A stretch of DNA of 64,000 nt from assembly GCA_964418585.1 (NCBI GenBank), contig CAYQMG010000118.1:96057-160056 (forward strand), read 5' to 3'. Position 1 is the stretch's first letter. Each line of letters opens with the position of its first letter. This document shows, in pieces, positions 17,278 through 26,473 of the stretch. Source of the DNA: JAJRTE01 sp964418585. Lineage in GTDB: Bacteria > Myxococcota_A > UBA796 > JAJRTE01. The position numbers and the translations under genes were made by a program. The notes beneath the pieces are model-generated. The model did no database searches, was not told the DNA's origin, and saw nothing but the letters and a program-made list of their open reading frames with translations.

Positions 17278-19674
17278 ATGGACCTGTTCGACAAACTCCG
17301 GGGTATCGCCTACCTTGGGACGGACAACATCATGGCATCGATCCGGTATGGGGTGGAACGGACGCTGCGCCGCCGCCCACAACCTGCCACCCGGTTCGAT
17401 GTACCCCTGAGCCCGCCCGGCCCGTGCCAGGGGTTCGCCCCGGCGCCTCGAGGGGGCCGATTCCGCTTTCACGGGACCCAGCTCGAGGTCCATTTCCTCG
17501 CCGAGGATGTGGTTCGACTGACCTGGACCCCGGGGAAGGCGCCGGCCCCCTACCTGGTGGAAGCCCGGTCCTGGCCCGAAATTGCCGTCACGCCCGAACA
17601 GACCGGGGATGGATGGCGCTTTGCCACGAAGGAGATGGTGCTGGAGGTGGGACGGGACGGAGCGGTCACCCTGCGGGACCCGGGTGGCGCCGTGCTCCGG
17701 AAAGAGCGTCCCCCGCTGACCTGGTCGGGCCGATGGGTGCACCGGGCGGCCCTGACGCCTTCCGAGCACTGCTACGGACTGGGAACCCGCAATGTTCCCC
17801 TGAACCTGCGCGGCCGCACGTTCCGTTTCTGGAACACGGACCCCAAGGGGGCCTACCGATTCGGTCAGGACCCGATCTACCTCTGTATCCCGGTGCTGCT
17901 CGGCCTCCACGATGCCGGAAGCTACCTGGTGTTCTTCGAGAACAGTCACGACGGCGCGATGCGTCTCGAAGGCGATGCGGTCACCTGGTTTGCGGGGGGG
18001 GCGTTGAGGTACTACCTGGTGCCGGGTCCCCCGGTGCGGGCACTGGCGCGGTATCACGACCTGACCGGCAAGGCGCCGCTACCGCCCCGCTGGGCACTGG
18101 GATTCCACCAGTCGCGCTGGAGCTACATGAACGAGGACGACGTTCTGGCCCTCGTGGATGGCTTTCGCGCCCATGACCTGCCCCTCTCGGCGGTGCACCT
18201 GGACATCCATTACATGGACGGCTACCGCGTCTTTACCGCGGACCCGGAGCGGTTTCCGGACCTGGGCCGGCTGGCCGAGGCCCTGGCGCAACGGAACGTC
18301 GCCCTGGTGGCCATCCTCGACCCGGGCATCAAGGTGGATGAGGCCTACCCGGTATACCAGGAGGCGATGGAAAAAGACCTGATTTGCCGCTACCCGGACG
18401 ATTCCCCGGTGGTGGCCCCGGTCTGGCCCGGCCCGTGTGTGTTCCCGGACTTCACCCGTGCCGAGACCCGGACGTGGTGGGGGGATCTCTACCGCTTCTT
18501 CGTGGACCGGGGCGTGGACGGCGTGTGGCACGACATGAACGAGCCGGCAGCCTTCACCCCGGTCGGCGAACCGACCCTCCCTCGAGAAACCCGGCACGAC
18601 CTGGACGGGGCCACCGGAGACCACGTGGAAGCCCACAATCTCTACGCACTGCTGGAGGCTCGAGCCGGGTTCGAAGGACTGCGCCGACTTCGCCCCGGAC
18701 GCCGCCCCTGGATCCTATCCCGCGCCGGATGCGCCGGCCTGCAACGCTACGCATGGAACTGGACCGGAGACAACGAAAGCACCTGGGACGGCCTCCGGCT
18801 CTCCATCATCCACGCCCTCCAGCTCGGCCTCTCCGGTATCCCCTACACCGGCTCGGACGTGGGGGGCTTCGGTGGACGCCCCTCACCAGAACTGTTCGTC
18901 CGCTGGCTCGAGTGCGCCGCGTTCATGCCCTTCTTCCGGGTCCACTCGGCCTTTTTCACCCCGCCTCGAGAACCCTGGGCATTCGGCGAACCGGTCCTCT
19001 CCATCGCGCGCCGCTGGCTCAAGCAACGGCAAGCTCTCCTGCCATACCTCTACTCCCTGGCATGGGAAGCGGCCCGGAACGGCAGTCCCCTGGTCCGCCC
19101 ACTTTTCTGGATCGACCCCCACAACCGGGCCCTCTGGGACGTGGAAGACACCTTCCTCCTCGGTGACCACCTCCTGGTCGCCCCGGTGCTCGAGCCCGGT
19201 GCGAGACGACGCACCATCCCACTGCCTCGAGGCCGATGGTACGACTTCTGGTCCCACGAATCCTTTGATGGACCGGGCGCCATCACGCTCGAGGCGCCCC
19301 TGGATCACATCCCCGTCCTGGTGCGCGGCGGCACCGTCCTTCCCCTGGACGCTGCTCCCCGGCTCCTCCTGCACCTCTACCCCGGGACGGACCGGACGGC
19401 TCGAGGCCTGCGGTACGACGACCCGGGCGACGGGTACGCGATCCACCGTCTCGAGCGATATGATTTGCACCTTCGAGAGCACGCCCTCGTTCTGACACGA
19501 ACGGTGGAAGGGGAATTCCCGTTCACATACGAAGGGGTGGACCTGGTGCTGCACGGTGCCACCCCCACCCGGGCCCGGGTGGATGAGAAACCTGCGGAGG
19601 TGACGGACGGTGTGGTCCGCGCCGCCGAATTCGAGCGCGTGGAGTGGCCCGACCTTTTCCTGGAGAAATCATGA
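17278..19674 (+). CDS. GH31 family alpha-glucosidase
   Basis: Retaining alpha-glycosidase of 798 residues, cytoplasmic by lack of a signal peptide. After an N-terminal beta-sandwich (about 60-250; HCYGLGTRN and YRFGQDPIYLCIPV are typical GH31 stretches) comes the (beta/alpha)8 barrel. The catalytic nucleophile is Asp419 in GVWHDMNEPAAF and the acid/base is Asp498 in WTGDNESTW. LHQSRWSY-like, HLDIHYMDGYRVFT and GLSGIPYTGSDVGGF also match family sites. C-terminal beta domains follow (VRGGTVLPL). Length is normal. Start at ATG 17278 is set by GGAGG seven bases upstream; the frame is open much further but overlaps the divergent gene. It overlaps the next gene by four bases (ATGA), implying translational coupling. 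Natural substrate (malto- or isomalto-oligosaccharides) is not determinable. Confidence 0.9.
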   Translation: MDLFDKLRGIAYLGTDNIMASIRYGVERTLRRRPQPATRFDVPLSPPGPCQGFAPAPRGGRFRFHGTQLEVHFLAEDVVRLTWTPGKAPAPYLVEARSWPEIAVTPEQTGDGWRFATKEMVLEVGRDGAVTLRDPGGAVLRKERPPLTWSGRWVHRAALTPSEHCYGLGTRNVPLNLRGRTFRFWNTDPKGAYRFGQDPIYLCIPVLLGLHDAGSYLVFFENSHDGAMRLEGDAVTWFAGGALRYYLVPGPPVRALARYHDLTGKAPLPPRWALGFHQSRWSYMNEDDVLALVDGFRAHDLPLSAVHLDIHYMDGYRVFTADPERFPDLGRLAEALAQRNVALVAILDPGIKVDEAYPVYQEAMEKDLICRYPDDSPVVAPVWPGPCVFPDFTRAETRTWWGDLYRFFVDRGVDGVWHDMNEPAAFTPVGEPTLPRETRHDLDGATGDHVEAHNLYALLEARAGFEGLRRLRPGRRPWILSRAGCAGLQRYAWNWTGDNESTWDGLRLSIIHALQLGLSGIPYTGSDVGGFGGRPSPELFVRWLECAAFMPFFRVHSAFFTPPREPWAFGEPVLSIARRWLKQRQALLPYLYSLAWEAARNGSPLVRPLFWIDPHNRALWDVEDTFLLGDHLLVAPVLEPGARRRTIPLPRGRWYDFWSHESFDGPGAITLEAPLDHIPVLVRGGTVLPLDAAPRLLLHLYPGTDRTARGLRYDDPGDGYAIHRLERYDLHLREHALVLTRTVEGEFPFTYEGVDLVLHGATPTRARVDEKPAEVTDGVVRAAEFERVEWPDLFLEKS

Positions 19675-22094
19675 GGCCTTCAATTTTCGCCAAGACCCAT
19701 TCAGACCGGTGGATTCGGGTGCTGGTCACCGCGACCCTGGTCTGGACCACGGGCTGCCCGGACGAACCCGAGGATGATGACGCCACGGTGGGAATGGCCC
19801 ACGGGGAGCCATGCGCGGGGGACGATGACTGCCAGTCCGGCCTGCGATGTGCAGGAAACGGCACCTGTCTCTACCCCAAGGAACCAGGCACGGCGTCCGA
19901 GGGGGAAGCGTGCGTGGCCACTCAGTACTGCCGCTGGGGTCTCGTGTGCAACCACGAGGGCCTGTGTGCCCAGTCCGGAACCGATGGTACCGGCGGCGCC
20001 GGGGCCGTGTGCACAACCGACGCTGACTGTGAGGCCACGTTCTGGTGCGAGGATGAGACGTGCCGGGGCTACGGGATTCCCCTTTGGCCCGGTGTGACGT
20101 GCACCGACCCCGAGGAGGATTCCGGGCCATTCCGGGTCCTGTTCGAGGTCCCCGGGGATACGCCCCCCTCCGAATTCTACCGGCTGCCCTTCCCGAACGA
20201 CATCCGCACCCGGGACGGCCGCCCGGACCTGTCCGGCCACCCCTCCCCCGGCCTCCTCGACCCCGACCTCGGCGACGTGGTCGGCGCCGCCATCCAGACG
20301 CTCGAGGAACAGGTGAGCGGCTTCGGAAACAATGCCGCCATCTACTTCCGGTTTTCCGACAGACCCGCCTATGACACGCTGACACTGGGATACGCGGACC
20401 AGGGCGCCACCGTCTACGTGGTGGACGTCACGGCGGGAAGCCCCTCGTTCGGACAGGAACAGGCCATCGCCTATTATGCAGACAGCAACCCGGGGAAATA
20501 CATCTGCAGCAACTGGCTGGCCATCGTCAACGGCCCGGGGCGCCCTTTCGAGGCCGGCCACACCTATGCGGCCGTGATCACCACTGGAGTCCTGAGCCGG
20601 GATGAGGCCACGCCCCTCGAACAGGACACCGACTTCGCCCCACTCCTGGACCCCGACCCGCCCGACGACCCCCGGCTGGAAACCGCCTGGGCCGTCTACG
20701 CTCCATTACGGGACTGGCTGAACGCTGCCGACATCGCCCCCGACACCATCGGAGCCGCTGCGGTCTTCACGGTCCAGGATCCCGCACCGGACTTCGATGC
20801 GGTCCGTGAAGCGGTACGCGCAGCCGATCCTCCGGACCCCTCCGGCCTCCACCTGTGCGAAGAAGGGGATCCAGGACCCTACGCCGACGATGGCGACCCG
20901 GACCGGGGGTGCACCGAGGTGTCCGAGGCCTTTTTCGAGATCCAGGGCACCCTGGACATCCCCACTTTCCAGGACGGGACACCGCCCTACAAGGCACTCG
21001 AGGACGGGGGAGACCTGCATGACCAGGGAAACGGAGCGGTCACACCTTCCGGGACCGAGACCGTGGTCTTCTCCTTGACCATCCCCCGGGCGGAACGACC
21101 CGCCGAAGGATGGCCCTTGATCCTGTTCGCACACGGCACGTTCGGAAACTATCGGACATTCGTCACCGAGGGACTCGCCGACCTCTTCTCCAACGTGGAA
21201 ACCGACGACGGAACCCGTGTCCGATTCGCCATCCTCGGGATCGACCAGGTGCTGAACGGTCCGCGCGCCCACCCGGAAAACTGGTCTGACACCTGGCTCG
21301 AGCGCGACCCCGGCGCCTACGACCCGGACCTGCTCTTCTACAACGTGCTCAACCCACCCGCGGCCAGAACCAACGCCATCCAGGCCGTTGCTGACTACTT
21401 CTACCTGGTCCGGATGGCCGAATCCCTGGTCTGGACCGCAGAACAATCGCCCACGGGCGAGGTGGTCTCCTTCGACTCGAGCCACGTCTACTTCCTGGGA
21501 CACGGCCAGGGCGCCGCGAGCGGCGTCCCATTCCTCGCCCACGAACCCGGCGTGGAAGCAGCCGTACTCGCCGGCGCCGGTGCATCCCTCGCCGACTGGC
21601 TGCCCGACAAAACCCTCCCCGACCACCTCCCGGACCTGGTACGCGCTGCCCTGGCCGACCCGGACATCGCCCGAATCCACCCCGCGGTCAACCTGCTCCA
21701 GGCAGCGCTCGAGCGCGTAGACCCGGTGGATCCAGCAGGCGCCGTGATGCGCACGCCCACCGAGACCGTGGGACCTCACCACCTGCTCATGCTTCACGCC
21801 GCAGACGACCCCTACGTGCCGGAAAGCATTCAGTACGCCCTGGTAAAGGGGCTCCGTCTGCCCCAACTCACGAACGGACTGGCCCCGCTGGACAACGTGA
21901 GCACGGTCAACGGAGATGTAAGTGGAAACGTGTGGTCAGGCGGAACCTCGGTCACCGCTGCGGTGACGCTGTACAACCCGGACCAGGGCAACCCCCACTT
22001 CGTGCTCTACCAGGACGATGACGCGCGCTACCAGATGAGTCAATTCCTCGCCACCTCGGTGCGCGACGGAGTGCCCACCATTCCCGCCCTGTAG
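19671..22094 (+). CDS. hydrolase-like lipoprotein with Cys-rich N-terminus and altered nucleophile elbow
   Basis: Lipoprotein of 807 residues (lipobox WTTGC, Cys29). Residues about 40-145 form a Cys-rich region with small disulphide modules (CQSGLRC, CRWGLVC, CEATFWC). The remainder resembles bacterial lipase-like proteins of myxobacteria: FYRLPFPNDIRTRDGRPDLS near residue 165, a beta-sandwich N-domain, and an alpha/beta hydrolase fold (about 450-800) with LILFAHGTFGNYRTF. At the expected nucleophile elbow the sequence is GHGQGA, with Gly612 where GHSQGG relatives have Ser. It may be catalytically inactive or use another residue. Start overlaps the GH31 stop as ATGA, with GGAGAAA upstream. 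Likely outer membrane or surface. Substrate unknown. Confidence 0.75.
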   Translation: MRPSIFAKTHSDRWIRVLVTATLVWTTGCPDEPEDDDATVGMAHGEPCAGDDDCQSGLRCAGNGTCLYPKEPGTASEGEACVATQYCRWGLVCNHEGLCAQSGTDGTGGAGAVCTTDADCEATFWCEDETCRGYGIPLWPGVTCTDPEEDSGPFRVLFEVPGDTPPSEFYRLPFPNDIRTRDGRPDLSGHPSPGLLDPDLGDVVGAAIQTLEEQVSGFGNNAAIYFRFSDRPAYDTLTLGYADQGATVYVVDVTAGSPSFGQEQAIAYYADSNPGKYICSNWLAIVNGPGRPFEAGHTYAAVITTGVLSRDEATPLEQDTDFAPLLDPDPPDDPRLETAWAVYAPLRDWLNAADIAPDTIGAAAVFTVQDPAPDFDAVREAVRAADPPDPSGLHLCEEGDPGPYADDGDPDRGCTEVSEAFFEIQGTLDIPTFQDGTPPYKALEDGGDLHDQGNGAVTPSGTETVVFSLTIPRAERPAEGWPLILFAHGTFGNYRTFVTEGLADLFSNVETDDGTRVRFAILGIDQVLNGPRAHPENWSDTWLERDPGAYDPDLLFYNVLNPPAARTNAIQAVADYFYLVRMAESLVWTAEQSPTGEVVSFDSSHVYFLGHGQGAASGVPFLAHEPGVEAAVLAGAGASLADWLPDKTLPDHLPDLVRAALADPDIARIHPAVNLLQAALERVDPVDPAGAVMRTPTETVGPHHLLMLHAADDPYVPESIQYALVKGLRLPQLTNGLAPLDNVSTVNGDVSGNVWSGGTSVTAAVTLYNPDQGNPHFVLYQDDDARYQMSQFLATSVRDGVPTIPAL

Positions 22095-22252
22095 AGCGGT
22101 CTCGAGTCCAGCCGAATGACCGGGTCCAGCTCAGGCGTCGAGCCACCATCGCCCATGATCCGGCACCCACCGGGTTCGCCGACACGCGGTCTCGACGGCG
22201 CAAGGATGGCCTGGAGGAAGAACGTACCGGAGGAATCCGGAAAACGCGGGGG

Positions 22253-22408
22253 TCAGCGAAGCTTGCTTTCCACGAACTCGACGTGCTTGCGAACTTTTGG
22301 ATCGTACTTCTTCAGCTTCAGTTTCCCGGTCTTGGTTCGCTTGTTCTTGTCCGTGGTGTAAAAATAGCCGGTCCCCGCACTGGAGACGAGTTTGATCTTC
22401 TCACGCAT
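22253..22408 (-). CDS. rpmG: 50S ribosomal protein L33
   Basis: Structural protein of the large ribosomal subunit, 51 residues, the usual size. The sequence is almost a textbook L33: REKIKLVSSAGTGYFYTT, then KNKRTKTGKLKLKKYDP. It lacks the CxxC pairs of the zinc-binding (C+) form, so it is the C-minus type that does not need zinc. ATG 22408 is preceded by AGGAG. It stands alone here; the secE-nusG or tRNA-Trp neighbours seen in some genomes are absent. Confidence 0.97.
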   Translation of the reverse strand: MREKIKLVSSAGTGYFYTTDKNKRTKTGKLKLKKYDPKVRKHVEFVESKLR

Positions 22409-22466
22409 GGTATCACTCCTGAACGCAATCGTGCCTGATCGAAGCTTTCTCGGGCAAGTCTGGACA

Positions 22467-22494
22467 AAGATAGCACAAGATCCCAGGAACGCCA
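22467..22494 (-). promoter_or_regulatory. sigma70-like promoter of rpmG
   Basis: Minus strand TGGCGT (22489-22494) and TATCTT (22467-22472), 16-base spacer, with TG one base before the -10 (extended type). About 55 bases before the start. Motif match only. Confidence 0.35.
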
Positions 22495-22533
22495 CAGAAA
22501 TCGCGCCAGCAGGGGACGGACGGGCGCGCGAGG

Positions 22534-22563
22534 TGGATCGGCGACCGAAACTTGTGCTACATT
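22534..22563 (+). promoter_or_regulatory. sigma70-like promoter of the acyltransferase gene
   Basis: TGGATC (22534-22539) and TACATT (22558-22563) with an 18-base spacer and an extended TGC before the -10. Motif match only. Confidence 0.35.
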
Positions 22564-22679
22564 GCTGTCGTTCGCCGTTGTCTCACCGCGAACAGTGAGC
22601 CGGGTAGTTGTGTGACAGCATTGAAGTGGAGGTCTCACGGCGCTCGAGGGGAATGGGCGTCGGGTGTGGGGGTCGATAC

Positions 22680-23591
22680 ATGGCACTGGGTACCGAGTTC
22701 TTCGACGTAAAACGTTTCATCGGAGGCATTGCTTCGAGCAACGCCGGCAGGACGCGCATGCTCCGTGCGGCGGTGAAAACAGGGTTTCTCTTCAGCGAAA
22801 CCACCTACTACTTCGTGGATACATGGTGGAAAGATGTCTGCAACACCGAGCGCGACCCATTGGTGGGGATGCGACAGATGTCCTCCTGGTGCGACCTGCT
22901 GGTGCGGCAGATGCACGTGGCCCGGTACGTGTCGGGGCAGGTCCCCCCGCCCATCACCCGTGAGCAGATCCTGAGCGGTCGTTCCCGCGGGGCACTGCTG
23001 GTGAGCAACCACCGGTCCTACCTGGATGTGCTGGTGATTGGAAGCCTGGTGAACACATTTTTCGTGGCTCGAGGCGCGGTCCGCGACTGGCCCATCCTCG
23101 GGCCGGGCGGGGCCATGGCCGGGATCCTCTACGTGACTCGAGCAAGCCGAATCGCACGCAAGCGTATCCGCGCCGAGGTCCGCGACCGGCTGCTGGACGG
23201 GTATCGGGTTCTCAACTTTGCAGAAGGGGTGGCCCAGGCCCGGAGCAAGCTGGCCCCTTTCAAGCCGGGCATGTTCCGTGCCATCGCAGGGCTCGAGGTG
23301 GATGTGATTCCAATCTCCTTGATCTATCCGCCAGGGCTGGGCATCGAGTGGGAACCCGGCGGGGACCTCGAGGCCATGTCTCGAGGTGACCGGGAACAGG
23401 GCGAGGGGGACCGGAAATCGCTCGTCGAGCATGTGACCGACCTGTTGACCAACCGCGAACTCAAGGTCTCCATCCATTTCGGAGACCCGATCGACTGCAC
23501 CCGGTTCTCGGACGGAGACGAACTCATGCAGGTCACCCGGGACCGGATCTGGCACGACCTGGATCGTCCTGTGCCGTGGAATCGCGCCTAG
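22680..23591 (+). CDS. PlsC-type 1-acylglycerol-phosphate acyltransferase
   Basis: Member of the lysophospholipid acyltransferase (PlsC) superfamily, which transfers fatty acyl groups to glycerophosphate-type acceptors at the inner membrane. In 303 residues the hallmark catalytic HX4D motif appears as NHRSYLD. The FAEG motif takes the place of FPEG(T), and PISLIYPPG matches motif IV. The segment around GPGGAMAGILYV is hydrophobic and may dip into the membrane. Start is uncertain: ATG 22680 is chosen; ATG 22653 and TTG 22608 are in frame upstream, 22653 having a GAGGGG that is too close. Exact acceptor unknown; it could act in phosphatidic acid synthesis or in modification of another lipid. 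Confidence 0.8.
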   Translation: MALGTEFFDVKRFIGGIASSNAGRTRMLRAAVKTGFLFSETTYYFVDTWWKDVCNTERDPLVGMRQMSSWCDLLVRQMHVARYVSGQVPPPITREQILSGRSRGALLVSNHRSYLDVLVIGSLVNTFFVARGAVRDWPILGPGGAMAGILYVTRASRIARKRIRAEVRDRLLDGYRVLNFAEGVAQARSKLAPFKPGMFRAIAGLEVDVIPISLIYPPGLGIEWEPGGDLEAMSRGDREQGEGDRKSLVEHVTDLLTNRELKVSIHFGDPIDCTRFSDGDELMQVTRDRIWHDLDRPVPWNRA

Positions 23592-23683
23592 CAGCGGCCC
23601 GGTCCACGAGCCCGCGCCCCGGCCGGAGCCGGTGCGAAGGCTCGCCCGGCATGCTTCTGGAGTCGCTGGAAAGTTGTCGGAGT

Positions 23684-26044
23684 TTACCACACGAACGCAT
23701 AGACCGCGCCGGCAGAAGGACCCGGTGAGTCGTCCCCGGGGGCGCCGGCGTTGAGGTCGAGCCAGCCATCTCCATCCAGATCGGCGATGACCACCGCCTT
23801 GCCCAGCATCTGCCCCGGCGTACTCCCTTGCCAGAACGCCAACGCACTGGTGGCAAGCACGGTCGAGCCCCACCGATTCTCGGGGGACAGCAGGTAGATG
23901 GCGCCCTGATTGTCGTTGCTCGCAGGCGCGCCGACCAGCAGGTCTCGCCGAAGATCCCCGTCGAAATCCCCGGTGAACATGACCGTGCCGAATCCACCAC
24001 CTTCGACCTCGCCCACGATGTAGGTGTCAGCGTCCGAGGCCATCTCGATCTTGGACTGGTTCCTGGAGATGGGGCCAAACTTGATGAAGACAGCGCCAAG
24101 CCCATCGGACAAGGTGGGCGCAGCCACCACCAGGTCATCCTCACCGTCCTGGTTCAGGTCCCCGGCGTGCACGACCGGCCCAAGGCTTCCACTACTGCCG
24201 CACAGCCCGGACGTAACCCGCACGATGGTCGAGGGCTCCCATCCGCCCTGGTGGAACGGACCTCCGAACATGATCTCGATCCGCCCCTCCTTGTTGGACG
24301 TACCCGGAGCGCCCACGGCAAAGTCGTCATACCCGTCCCGATCCAGATCCCCGACCCCGGCCACGTATTCCCCGGCCCGACACTCGGGACAGATCCCGGC
24401 CCGGACGAAATCCGCATCCTGGTACGACCCCGCCTCCACGAAGCCCCGCCCCAGGAACAGATAGGCGGACCCAACCGCCTGGGTCATCTCGACCATGGCA
24501 TCCGGCGCTCCCACCAGATAGTCGGTCCGACCGTCGCCATCCACGTCCCCGGCCAGAGCCAACACGCTGCCAAACCCATCGCCCGGCACAGCTCCCTCGA
24601 TCGAAGCCACCGCCACCGTATCGATGAACACCAGCGGCACGCCCGGACCGCCCGGAACCACGTAAATACTCCCCTTGCCACCCGCTGCACCCGGGCAGCC
24701 GACGATCAGATCGTCGATCCCATCCCCCCCAACGTCATGGGCGATCAACGCAGTGCCGCAACGATCTCCATCCCCCGCCCCCTGAACGACCATGCCCGTC
24801 TCGCTCAGACGCCCGTCGCTCAGCCCTTCCGGCGCGCCAAATACCACGAACACGGCTCCAGACGCCTCTCCGTTCGACCCTGTCCAGTCCGGCGCACCCA
24901 CTGCCAGGTCGTCCACCCCGTCTCCGTTGAAATCCCCGGTGGCAATCGCCCGCCCCGCCTGGGCCCCCTCGTCCCCATCCAACGCCACCCGCGCATCCTC
25001 GGCCATCTGCCGCTCGTCAACCTCTCCGTTGCAGTTGTCGTCAATACCGTTCACAAACTCGGGCGCAAAAGGACGCACCAGCGGGTCCAGATCATCACAG
25101 TCCAACCCACCCCAAACTTCGGCATCCTCACCGTCACAATCCTGATCCGCCAACCGACCGTCACAATCCTCGTCCACCCCGTTGCAGGCGACCTCCTCGG
25201 ACCCAGGTCCCAGCAACGGATCGCTGTCGTCGCAATCGCCACCCCGCGGCTGCGCATCCGCACCGTCGCAGTCCCGGTCCGAAATCCAGCCGTCGCAATC
25301 CTCGTCCACCAGATTGCACGAAACTTCCCCCGCTCCAGGATGAATCGCCGCGCTGCCGTCATCACAGTCATCCGGCACCGCGTAGCCGTCTCCGTCCTCG
25401 TCCGGGTTGTCCAACCCGTCGCAGTCGCTGTCTACACCGTCGTCCTGGAACTCCGGGGCACCCTCAAACACGTCCTCGGACCGATCGTCACAGTCGTCCC
25501 CACCCGCTTCCACCGCCACGTGCCCATCGCCGTCCACATCCACCAGGTCCGCTCCGTCACAGTCCTGATCCGTCCCGTCGTACGGAACCTCCACCGTCAA
25601 CGACGAAACCCCAGGATCCGCGTCGTCACAGTCCCCTCCCCCAGCCGCAACCCCAGGATCCCCATCCCCGTCCAGATCGTCCAGATCCTCCCCGTCACAA
25701 TCCTGATCGATCCCGTCGTACGGTATCTCCTCGGCCCCAGGATGAATGTCCCCACGTTGATCGTTGCAGTCGTCTCCCCCATCCGCATACGACAGGAATC
25801 CATCGTGATCCCAGTCCCGCGACGCCTCCAGACAGTCCTCGTTGTCCTGACCGTTGCAGTCCTGATCGATCCCGTCCGCACACACGTCCTCCGCCCCCGG
25901 ATAGACCGAGGCATCCCCGTCGTCACAATCAAACGAACTGCGCACCCCGTCCCCATCCAGATCCGGATCGGGCGCAGGCGTGCTGCAGGCCGCACCGTAA
26001 AGCAGGACCAGCAGGCCAAGAAAGTGAAGCGGGCGACGTTGCAT
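23684..26044 (-). CDS. MopE-repeat/FG-GAP beta-propeller lipoprotein
   Basis: Surface lipoprotein of 786 residues. Lipobox YGAAC with Cys20. Residues about 27-345 hold seven MopE-type putative metal-binding motifs of the pattern DxDGDG...CDD...PGA.E...DGxDQDCDG, named after the copper-binding MopE of Methylococcus and probably binding Ca2+ or Cu. Residues about 360-786 form an FG-GAP/integrin-alpha-like propeller of about seven blades, each with a calcium loop DxNGDGxDDLxVG-type motif (GDFNGDGVDDLAVGAP is the first). Start ATG 26044 has AGGAGG seven bases upstream. Adhesion or ligand binding outside the cell is inferred from the architecture. Only about 90 bases separate it from the convergent acyltransferase gene. 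Confidence 0.85.
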   Translation of the reverse strand: MQRRPLHFLGLLVLLYGAACSTPAPDPDLDGDGVRSSFDCDDGDASVYPGAEDVCADGIDQDCNGQDNEDCLEASRDWDHDGFLSYADGGDDCNDQRGDIHPGAEEIPYDGIDQDCDGEDLDDLDGDGDPGVAAGGGDCDDADPGVSSLTVEVPYDGTDQDCDGADLVDVDGDGHVAVEAGGDDCDDRSEDVFEGAPEFQDDGVDSDCDGLDNPDEDGDGYAVPDDCDDGSAAIHPGAGEVSCNLVDEDCDGWISDRDCDGADAQPRGGDCDDSDPLLGPGSEEVACNGVDEDCDGRLADQDCDGEDAEVWGGLDCDDLDPLVRPFAPEFVNGIDDNCNGEVDERQMAEDARVALDGDEGAQAGRAIATGDFNGDGVDDLAVGAPDWTGSNGEASGAVFVVFGAPEGLSDGRLSETGMVVQGAGDGDRCGTALIAHDVGGDGIDDLIVGCPGAAGGKGSIYVVPGGPGVPLVFIDTVAVASIEGAVPGDGFGSVLALAGDVDGDGRTDYLVGAPDAMVEMTQAVGSAYLFLGRGFVEAGSYQDADFVRAGICPECRAGEYVAGVGDLDRDGYDDFAVGAPGTSNKEGRIEIMFGGPFHQGGWEPSTIVRVTSGLCGSSGSLGPVVHAGDLNQDGEDDLVVAAPTLSDGLGAVFIKFGPISRNQSKIEMASDADTYIVGEVEGGGFGTVMFTGDFDGDLRRDLLVGAPASNDNQGAIYLLSPENRWGSTVLATSALAFWQGSTPGQMLGKAVVIADLDGDGWLDLNAGAPGDDSPGPSAGAVYAFVW

Positions 26045-26473
26045 GACCGGCCCTCCTGTATCAAGCGGCCGGGTTTCCATCTATACTGGATTCCACTTAC
26101 ACTATAGCAGTAAGCCACCACGAATCGAAGCAGACGCAACCTGCTTACGACACAACTTTCCATTCGGATCACTCGGTATCACACTGAATTACGATCACCA
26201 CGAAACTTTCCAGACATACTGCACGAACACTCGAAGCCGCCCGGGGCGCCGAACACTGACACGGCCGAAAACGAACGGAGCCGGCACGCCGGTGTCATTG
26301 GACTCAAGGTGGTCGTGGCTTCATCCGACTTAGGAGATGCGTCCACAAGATGTGCCGGACCTCCTTGCAGAGGCAGAGGGCGAGGGCAGCCGTGCGGCTC
26401 GAGTGAGCCATTGAGGCGTGGTCCGGCCGGTTGTCGAAGTGGATTGCGCAAGGGAAGCAAGGGAGAAAACGCC
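26045..26473. other. divergent intergenic region, 429 bp
   Basis: Lies between the MopE/FG-GAP gene and the PilZ gene. A relatively A+T-rich patch at about 26080-26110 contains TATACT and TATAGC and probably carries promoters, but no -35/-10 pair is clear. No gene, RNA or repeat seen. Confidence 0.45.

Noticed and set aside
16347..18176. 609-codon plus-strand frame across the OmpA and GH31 genes
   Set aside because: Overlaps two well supported genes in other frames and has no recognisable motif.
23828..26107. 759-codon plus-strand frame opposite the MopE/FG-GAP gene
   Set aside because: Low-complexity complement of DxDGD repeats (IVVTV/RVPV runs).
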